The notes under the pieces are model-generated. The model was not told the DNA's origin, made no database searches, and saw only the letters and a list, made by a program, of their open reading frames with translations. From the NCBI GenBank assembly GCA_905178155.1, contig CAJINV010000004.1:4334518-4398517 (forward strand): 64,000 nucleotides of DNA. The letters are read 5' to 3'. Shown piece after piece: positions 57,702-64,000 of the stretch (position 1 is its first letter; each line of letters starts with the position of its first letter). The translations under genes were made by a program, and so were the position numbers. This DNA is from Amoebophrya sp. A120. Its lineage: Eukaryota > Sar > Dinophyceae > Syndiniales > Amoebophryaceae.

Positions 57702-60700
57702 ATGGCGGACGAAGGTTTAGAGTTCGAGGGCGATGACGTAGCGCCTGTGCCGGGAACAACGGATGCCGGTATTAGTAATGCCGCGACCGGTGACGACACC
57801 GCAGCTACGACCGGTGAACTAGCCCCAAACAAGGACCACTATGAAGTGCAGAAGTATCGTACTCGTATAAATGCATTACAAATTTCCTCAGCATGAGAAA
57901 TAAGATTTGTCATGCAGATTTGCCTTGGGAAAAAGATTTGTAATGCAAGACTTGCATTTAATATACGAGTACGATACTTTTGCACAGGATAACCCCGCTG
58001 CACAAACCAACACCGCGGCTGGTGGTACTACCGCGGCACCTTCCGGTGGAGCGGCTGAAGGCTATGGAAGCGTCAGGATTGAAATCGTCAAAGTTGAAAT
58101 AGTTTGTGATGCATAAAATGCAACCCACAAAGTGCCTGTCTTGCAGAGTACGCAAGGGAGGCAGATTGTAAGCCTGTTGAGGGGTAGAAATAGAGCTGCT
58201 CAAGTAGCATGACAGAAGGCGTCTTCCTTACCCAAACAGCATCACAAACTGGATTTAGGCACCGTCAAGATTTGTCATGCGCCACTTGAAAACTGGGTTC
58301 TAAATGGCATCCATTTTATGCATTACAAATTATTTCAACTTTGACGATTTCAAACCTGACGCTTCCATAAAGGCGATCATGCGAATAAAAATGCAGAGGT
58401 TCTTTATACCACCTTATTCGTGAAGGGCATCGACCCTGACGAAGCCGATGAGGATATCTGGAAGGGGAAGGTCAGCGGGTACGAGTTCATCTACGTCGGA
58501 AACATGAAGAGATTTTCCTTTTTAGTTTGGTCATTATTTCCATTTGGGCTAAAAAATGTCACACGTCAGGACGATACTAGTAGTCCCCGGTAGAAGTTTC
58601 GTCCACTGACCGCGTTCATCATCTACTTCCAGACGAATCGTGAAATAAGTGTGGTGTCGTGGTCGGGCCGCAAAATGAATACTTACAGTATTTTGTTAAC
58701 TTGAAAGACTGTATGAGACAAATAATAAATCAATGATCGCACCATCAAATACTCGTCCAAAGTCTATCCTTATCACTCCAGGTACGCGGGTGTCTCTTCT
58801 GATGACGTCCGACTTCTGAATTTCCCGAAATCCATTAGTGACGAGTGCAGTCTCACTATGCAAGAAAAAAACTGTGTAAGTGTAAATCTGTGATGCAGAA
58901 AATGCAAAACAGTTACACTTGTCATGCTCGACATGCATGATCGGCTCGCTTCCTATGTGTTTTCCCTTCCTGTCTGCGCATAACAAGTTTTTCTTGTCAT
59001 GGCAGACAAACTTGTGATGCTGTTTTCCCAAAAGACTTACACTAACACAGTTTTTTTCTTGGATACTCACTTTCAAAACGACGGAGGCTGCGGCGAAATG
59101 CAGAGCAGCCCTGGAGGAGAAGGGACTCACGTTGCGGTTCGAACATGAATTTGTTTTTTATTTGCAAGAACTTTTTTTTCCCTCGTCGGCAGAACGCGTT
59201 GGGGACGCGCCTCCCGATGCCCGTCCGCATGTCAGAAATAGATGAACTTCAACATAATTCATGAACAGCATGATCATCATCATGCTATCAAAATGGAAAA
59301 CGCAAATCTTTATGCAAGAATGAATCCGAAGACTACAACTACTACAACGGCTACTACGATACCAATATCTGATAGAACCCTTATACCAACTAAAAAACAT
59401 CTTCAGCTTTGGCACTGTGGCCGAGCAGCCGAAAGACCGACTCGCGAATGGCGGCGTCACGGTCACGTCCAACAAACGCAATTTTCTGGACGAGCCGCTC
59501 GACAGCCTGGTGGACCACAACAAGAGACGAAAGGTCGTGGACGATAAACCAATACATATCAAATGCAAGCATTATGCCTGGGTCCGGAAACTTGTGCTGC
59601 TGCTTTGTGAATGGTGGGCGCGCTGCAATACGCAGCTACGCATAACAATTTTTTGCGCTCCTATGAATGTATTTCGCTTTCCGCATGGCTAACTGAAACT
59701 GCATTTTTTCATGACAGGCAGTATGTTGCTTTCTTGCTCCTCCATTACAGATTCAAAGGGTATATGAAACAAGCATGACAAACTTGCATCCTTCCAGACC
59801 CAGACATTTTTGCAGTGCATAATACAACCAGGAGAACATCAAAAGGGCAAGGGCTGGAAACAAGCTTCCAGGGAACAATATGGCTTCTACGAGCCTTACG
59901 GTAAGTCGTAGTAGTGCAGCTTCTACAGTCTACACGCTGCACGATCGATTTCTACTACTCAACAGAAAAAAAGTTTTGACTCCTTAAAGTATATTAAGTG
60001 GTGACTCCGTACAATAGTTTTCTGACGCACTTTAGTAAATTTTCTTGGCTCATCATCACAATCAGATCTTCGTGGAAAGGATGTCATCGTCCACAAGAAC
60101 ATCAATGTCAAACAAAACCACATGTTGATGTCTTCTATGAAACATAATCGAATTGCTATATAATTGGCCGTAACGACACGCGCAACAAATAAAACAATCC
60201 ATCCCAGAACCCCAACACATGGACCCCTTTCCCTTCGGCTACGACATCTACGGCAAGGGCGCGTCAAAAAAGGGGAACAAGGGCATGAAGAAGGGGGCGG
60301 ACGGAAAAGCTTACCAGTACCTCGACCCCAACCTGCCGTCCTGGCTTGCAAACAAAAAGTATCGATTTTTTCAAAGAATAGTACTGCTCTACAGTTTAAG
60401 TATTTCACGCGAGGATCACCGATAGCCACACTTCCTCATCGAAGACTATGATTAAGCTACTACTCTATGATTTCTATTTTTTCGTGCTTGCGCGTTGTAC
60501 CGTGGGCGCAATTCAAAGTAAACGACGGAATTGCACCTGCAGTTGTTCTTGAACCCCATACCTCCAAACCCGCCCGGTTGCTCCTCATACATCTATACTA
60601 TAGTGCTAAAAACATCACGACCAGTTACGGCACGCAGATTGACCTGACGAAGGGCAAGCGGGCCGCGAACCAGAAGGGGCGCAAGGGGTTTCTTGACAGC

Positions 60701-62562
60701 AAAGCAGCGTTCCAGGGGGACGGGCCCGGCCTCGGCAAGGGCGGCGAAGGGCCACCCCAGTTGTCCGGGAAGAAAGGCTATGATTTGCAAAAGTATCGTA
60801 CTAGTAGGAATTGCATTACAAATTTCCGCAGGAGCATGAATATTGCAATTTGTGATGCTGATTGACCTTAGGAAAAAGATTTGTAATGCATAACTGCAAT
60901 TAGTACGAGCACGACAATTTTGCAGTGCATAAGGGCAACGCATACGCGCTCCCGGATGAACCGGTTTCGAAGTGGAAGCCGGAGATTATGGCATTCTCAA
61001 ACGTTACATTCTCATACTGATACATGATTTGTCATGCAAAAGTGCCTCGACTATCGACACCATCAAGCTGCTTCGCATGACAAATTCCCAGGAGGCCAAC
61101 CAGGCCGAGAATCTGTGCCAAGTCTGTCATGCAATACGCGCAAGGTCCTTCCTTTCACTTTTGCCCCTCTTGCATCACAAATTCATGTAAACAGTTGAGA
61201 ATGTAACAATTGAGAATTCCATAGAGATGTCTCTGGACCGCCAGTTAGTGGATTATTTGAACATGAAGCGACACGGAAATTTGAATCGGTACCTGGTTAT
61301 CAAATGCAAATATGTCTGGGTCTGGAAGGATGCAACCTTGTGATGCGTGTTGCGAATCATACAAAAATCTGTGTTGCATGACTTGCAAAAGCTGTCCATT
61401 TCTGGCAATGCTGAGAGAGCATTTCTCATGCAGAATAGGCATCACCAAGGGGCTGCAGCACCTGTGATGCTATTCCCTGCATTGCAGACTTGGCGGAGCT
61501 TGAAAAAACTGCATGACAAATCTTGGAATCTTTCAGACCCAGACATATTTGCATTTGATAATGTTCCTCTCAGGGCTGAACGACCACACCATGAACTGTG
61601 CGCAACTGCGCAGGGAGTTTGACTGGCCGCTGCTGGACGGATCCACCGCGATCTTGAGCATTTATGCATTGCAAATATGTTTACTTTGTCTGAGTCTGGA
61701 AGAATGCAACTTCCTTGTGATGCTGCATTTGGATTTGAAATACAAAAAAAAACTGTATTGCATCAGCAGCAAAGTAATTTTTGGTATACGGAGAGGGCAT
61801 TTGTCATCCGTAATAGGCATCAAGAAGGAGAAGAAGCCATCATCAAAGAAACGATGATGCTAGGGTATGCATCACTGACATGATGGCTCATGGCTCATGC
61901 AAAACGTGCATGATTCCAGACCCGGACATCTGATTTGCAATGGATAGCATCGAGCTGCACACCATGATGGGCAAGGACGTGGCGCACCTGGCCATGAAGG
62001 ACGTGAAGAGTGCGGTCCAGCTGAAAAAATACGTCGAAGAGAATCAAAGTTATCCTGTGCAAACGTATCGTACTCGTATTGCAATCATGCATTACAAATC
62101 CCTTTCTTAAGCTAAATCTGCATTACAAATTTTATTTCTCATGCTGCAGAAATTTGTATTGCGTTTATACGAATACGATACTTTTGCAATGTATAAAAGT
62201 CGGTATGGTACCACCCGCGTCGCGCACGCCGCACCACGAAAGGCCGGACGTACTTATTCATTTCATTTTATCCTGAGTAAAAACGTACCCACACCAGAGT
62301 CAGGATGGGGATTTTGCAACACAAACCTAGGAGTTTTGTGAGTCACGCATGACAAGTTGCGTTCTGCAGTGTAGTGCAGGTTAGCAAGTGCAGCCGCATC
62401 ACAGATTCATCGGCTCATCCTGTTCACAGCATCACAAATTCCAAAACACGATTGGAAATGGCTCTCATGGTGATGCGCATTACAAGTCTTCCTGTCTTTG
62501 CACATCTGCATTACAACTCTGGTGTGGGTACGTTTTTACTCAGGATACATTTATTTGGTTGA
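57702..62562 (+). CDS. RRM-type RNA-binding protein, 15 exons with ten introners
   Basis: 461 residues. Exons: 57702-57839, 57997-58062, 58375-58478, 58782-58856, 59071-59130, 59407-59556, 59827-59900, 60208-60358, 60604-60778, 60937-60986, 61229-61297, 61566-61662, 61952-62050, 62201-62268, 62553-62562 (sum 462 codons). After an acidic/Ala-rich N-terminus comes an RRM-like fold: TLFVKGIDPD as RNP2/beta1, then DEDIW...VSSDDVRLL, CSLTFKTTEAAAKCRAALEE as degenerate RNP1 plus helix 2. A basic nuclear-localisation-like NKRRKVVDD and Gly/Lys-rich GYDIYGKGASKKGNKGMKKG follow. The C-terminal part (DRQLVDYLNMKRHGNLNRYL ... HLAMKDVKSAVQLKKYVEEN) is helical and unrecognised. Ten introns are introners (B, F, C, A, B, G, A, A, B, H) and four GT-AG (58479-58781, 59131-59406, 59901-60207, 60359-60603); the 59131 donor is the least certain. 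Role in mRNA metabolism is inference. Confidence 0.7.
57840..57991 (+). mobile_element. Introner family B
   Basis: 152 bp, TATGAAGTGC...CAGGATA. Duplication ACCAC/ACCCC. Excision gives NKDH-AAQTNTAAGG. Confidence 0.9.
58063..58369 (+). mobile_element. Introner family F
   Basis: 307 bp, TATGGAAGCGTCAGG...CCTGACGCTTCCATA. Perfect duplication AAGGC (58058-58062, 58370-58374). Very similar throughout to 4462-4771. Excision gives AAEG-DHANKNAE. Confidence 0.95.
58857..59065 (+). mobile_element. Introner family C
   Basis: 209 bp, same length as the copy at 14677. Perfect duplication CTCAC. Excision gives ECSLTFKTTEAAAK, restoring the RRM core. Confidence 0.94.
59557..59821 (+). mobile_element. 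Introner family A
   Basis: 265 bp. Perfect duplication ATACA (59552-59556, 59822-59826). The left end is diverged (GCATTATGCCTGGGTCCGG). Excision gives DKPIQPGEHQKGK. Confidence 0.9.
60779..60931 (+). mobile_element. Introner family B
   Basis: 153 bp, TATGATTTGC...GTGCATA. Duplication AAGGC/AGGGC. Excision gives GKKGNAYALPDE. Confidence 0.9.
60987..61223 (+). mobile_element. Introner family G
   Basis: 237 bp, TATGG...CCATA. Perfect duplication GAGAT (60982-60986, 61224-61228). Only a 50-nt exon separates it from the family B copy. Excision gives KPEMSLDRQLV. Confidence 0.94.
61298..61560 (+). mobile_element. Introner family A
   Basis: 263 bp, TATCAAATG...CATTTGATA. Flanks CTGGT/ATGTT match at three of five positions; excision still keeps frame (RYLVLSGLNDH). 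Confidence 0.87.
61663..61946 (+). mobile_element. Introner family A, long diverged copy
   Basis: 284 bp, TATGCATTGC...AATGGATA. Duplication GCATT/GCATC. Right end altered (CCAGACCCGGACATC). Excision gives AILSIELHTMMGK. Confidence 0.86.
62051..62195 (+). mobile_element. Introner family B
   Basis: 145 bp, TATCCTGTGC...ATGTATA. Perfect duplication AAAGT (62046-62050, 62196-62200). Excision gives EENQSRYGTTRV. Confidence 0.92.
62269..62547 (+). mobile_element. Introner family H (only copy)
   Basis: 279 bp, TATCCTGAGTAAAAACGTAC...ACTCAGGATA, an almost perfect inverted repeat. Perfect duplication CATTT (62264-62268, 62548-62552). Excision leads to a final exon of LFG and a TGA at 62560. Confidence 0.9.
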
Positions 62563-62584
62563 TCATGATGAAAGTCATACCTAG

Positions 62585-63590
62585 CAATGAATTGGGCCAG
62601 TTCACGCGCAGTGGCGGTCTGCTCGTTCGGTGTGGGAGGTTGCTATGCCGTATCTTTTCTCGGCTGTGAGCGATGTGTCGCTTGTCTGTTGCGTATTGTA
62701 TACCCCAGGCACCGGGTCGTGGGGGCATGATGCATGGCCGGGGTGATTGTAGTTTGCTAGCCGGACAGGAGATTTTCTTCCGCTATTGATCACGGGCTGG
62801 GTTCCCGCGACTTCTTCCGCCGTCCTTTACTTAGGTTTGGTGGGCGGCGCCCGTCCAAATGGAAGTGTGCGACATGATGCGACTAGGTTGGATGTGGGGT
62901 TTCGCGGTATCCTCTTGTGGAGGGTGGCTCCGTTAATGTGGATAGACCACGGCTGAACCCCCAGAGCCAGCCAAGCGGCTGGCGGGATTTTGCCTATGGC
63001 GCGCGCTCCGTTCAGTTTGGTTGCCGCATTCCGGGAGTGGGTATTATAGGGTTCTCCATGGGGGAGCCCTGGTTTTGTTTACGTCGTTTGCCGCTGATGC
63101 CCACCGTTTGGGAGCAAGGGCTGCTCGCCTGGTTGTTTGCTCGGGTACTCACATACACTGCTCCTGCTCGAGTAGCAGATGTTCGCGCTTCAAGCATTGG
63201 TCGGCGAGGTGTGGGCTACGTGCGCTCGGCGCGGCGTTTCAGGGGCCCGGAGATAACGAGGAGTAGGCGCTTTTGGAAGCGAGTTTGTTCTGCCACTGGG
63301 TATGCTGTGCGGGTTGGATTCGGTCGGTTGCCTGTCTTCCCTTGGGGGTAAGTGGGGCTGGGGCTGGCGCTGTTCCCCCCATTCAGCCACCGGAGGTGGG
63401 GTTCTGGGGGGTCTTGCCCAGGGGGCCAGGTGGTGGTGGAGTGGGCCGTTCTCCGCTACGGAAGCTAGGCCCGGCCTGCTTCGCCCAGCCCCTTCAGGTT
63501 CAGGCTCGATCCAACGGGCCGCTTGGGTGTTGGCTCACTCTGTCTGAATAACACTCGGAAGGAACGCAGCGAAATGATTTCTTTAGTTGA
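62585..63590. mobile_element. 1006-bp G/C-rich insertion flanked by 25-bp direct repeats
   Basis: Bounded by identical 25-bp repeats (62560-62584 and 63591-63615; start TGATCATGATG, end CATACCTAG). Its base composition is clearly richer in G/C than the flanks. A 144-codon frame from 62917 (no ATG) has no domain features. Near the right end, GAACGCAGCGAAATG (63562-63576) equals a conserved stretch of 5.8S rRNA. The left repeat includes the stop codon of the preceding gene, so the insertion lies at the start of its 3' UTR. No introner-type ends. Confidence 0.65.
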
Positions 63591-63786
63591 TGATCATGAT
63601 GAAAGTCATACCTAGAAGCAATAAATCCATCTTGATCGCTAGAAGCTGCAGGAGGTGAACCAATAATATCCACCACCATCTTCAATGGATGAGGTAATAA
63701 GAAATTGCATCAAAACTACTACAGCACTACCTTTGTTTTATTTTATGAATTTGTGATCAAGTTCTTGTCATGGCAGGAGCTATCCA

Positions 63787-64000
63787 ATGTCCTCCACTTC
63801 AACTCGAGCAGGAGAGAAGTGTGGACGTAGCATGCAACAATAAATTATGAAAACGATATATACAGGAACGCTCTGGATCGGCGGTCTCCCGGCGGATTTC
63901 GAGCCGGAGCCGTGGTTTCTGAAGCCGTTAAAGATGCGGCTGGAACGTATCCCACGAAAAAATTGTGTCACTGTGACGGTTTTGCAAGATCTGCATTACA
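63787..64000 (+). CDS. Start of an RRM-like protein, truncated by window
   Basis: Proposed exons 63787-63826 and 63866-63947, then a family C introner. The frame reads MSSTSTRAGEKCGR, then TLWIGGLPADFEPEPWFL, an RNP2-like beta strand as in RRMs and similar in position to TLFVKGIDPD of the preceding gene. The intron 63827-63865 would be GT-AG and only 39 nt, chosen because it alone restores phase; this is the weakest point. The rest lies beyond the window. Confidence 0.5.
63948..64000 (+). mobile_element. Introner family C, left end only
   Basis: Starts TATCCCACGAAAAAATTGTG, similar to the family C left ends; the interior GCATTACA word follows. The right end is outside the window, so the duplication cannot be checked. 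Confidence 0.75.

Noticed and set aside
62917-63351. 144-codon frame inside the 1-kb insertion as a transposon protein
   Set aside because: No ATG at its start, no reverse transcriptase, endonuclease or transposase motif; open frames are expected in G/C-rich sequence.
1-64000. Repeated short palindromic sequences spaced along the window, as in a CRISPR array or bacterial repeats
   Set aside because: The repeats are paired inverted ends of elements with 5-bp duplications inside split reading frames; spacing is irregular and the genes are eukaryotic in structure.

Overview
This window looks like nuclear DNA of a protist with very unusual introns, most likely a dinoflagellate-lineage alveolate. 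The closest published parallel I know is the syndinian parasite Amoebophrya, for which invasive introner elements with inverted repeats have been described. The assignment rests on three things. All 16 genes I can support lie on the + strand, in one unidirectional array. The proteins are long, often low-complexity and poorly conserved. The coding regions carry at least 42 short elements with terminal inverted repeats, each of which must be removed from the mRNA for the reading frame to continue. I see no bacterial operons, CRISPR arrays, tRNA or full rRNA genes.

The elements are the dominant signal. I sort them into 11 families by terminal inverted repeat (A 13 copies, B 8, C 5, D 4, E 3, F, G and I 2 each, H, J and K 1 each). 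All share one plan: a 5-bp target duplication, a left end starting TAT, a right end normally ATA, and interiors rich in TTGTCATGC/GCATGACAA-like words. In all 40 complete copies, removing the element plus one 5-bp duplication joins the flanking exons in frame. The junctions are not GT-AG. Eighteen GT-AG introns fit the same or neighbouring genes, so two intron classes coexist. I found no element between genes. Family letters are local labels.

Layout. 1-1838: 3' part of an exostosin-type (GT47) glycosyltransferase gene. 2329-5685: two related genes for single-pass membrane proteins. 6719-9784: secreted or membrane protein. 10983-12449: two-TM protein. 13172-22873: tandem paralogues, one with four introns and one with none, both beginning with a HicA/YcfA-like domain. 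23356-29020: large type II membrane protein, perhaps a glycosyltransferase. 29951-32807: signal-peptide protein with two GT-AG introns. 34041-34704: 108-residue membrane protein. 36515-45306: disordered protein in 14 exons, with a 1.4-kb insertion nested inside one element. 46136-51624: membrane-anchored protein with a split RING finger. 53011-55517: protein with an N-terminal MGAALS and a coiled coil. 57702-62562: RRM-type protein in 15 exons with ten elements. 62585-63590: 1-kb insertion flanked by 25-bp repeats. 63787 to the end: start of another RRM protein.

The genes do not form a recognisable pathway. The shared theme is an mRNA-level system that must excise many transposon-like introns precisely. 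All exon joins were worked out by hand from reading frame, target duplications and paralogue alignment; none has transcript support here.
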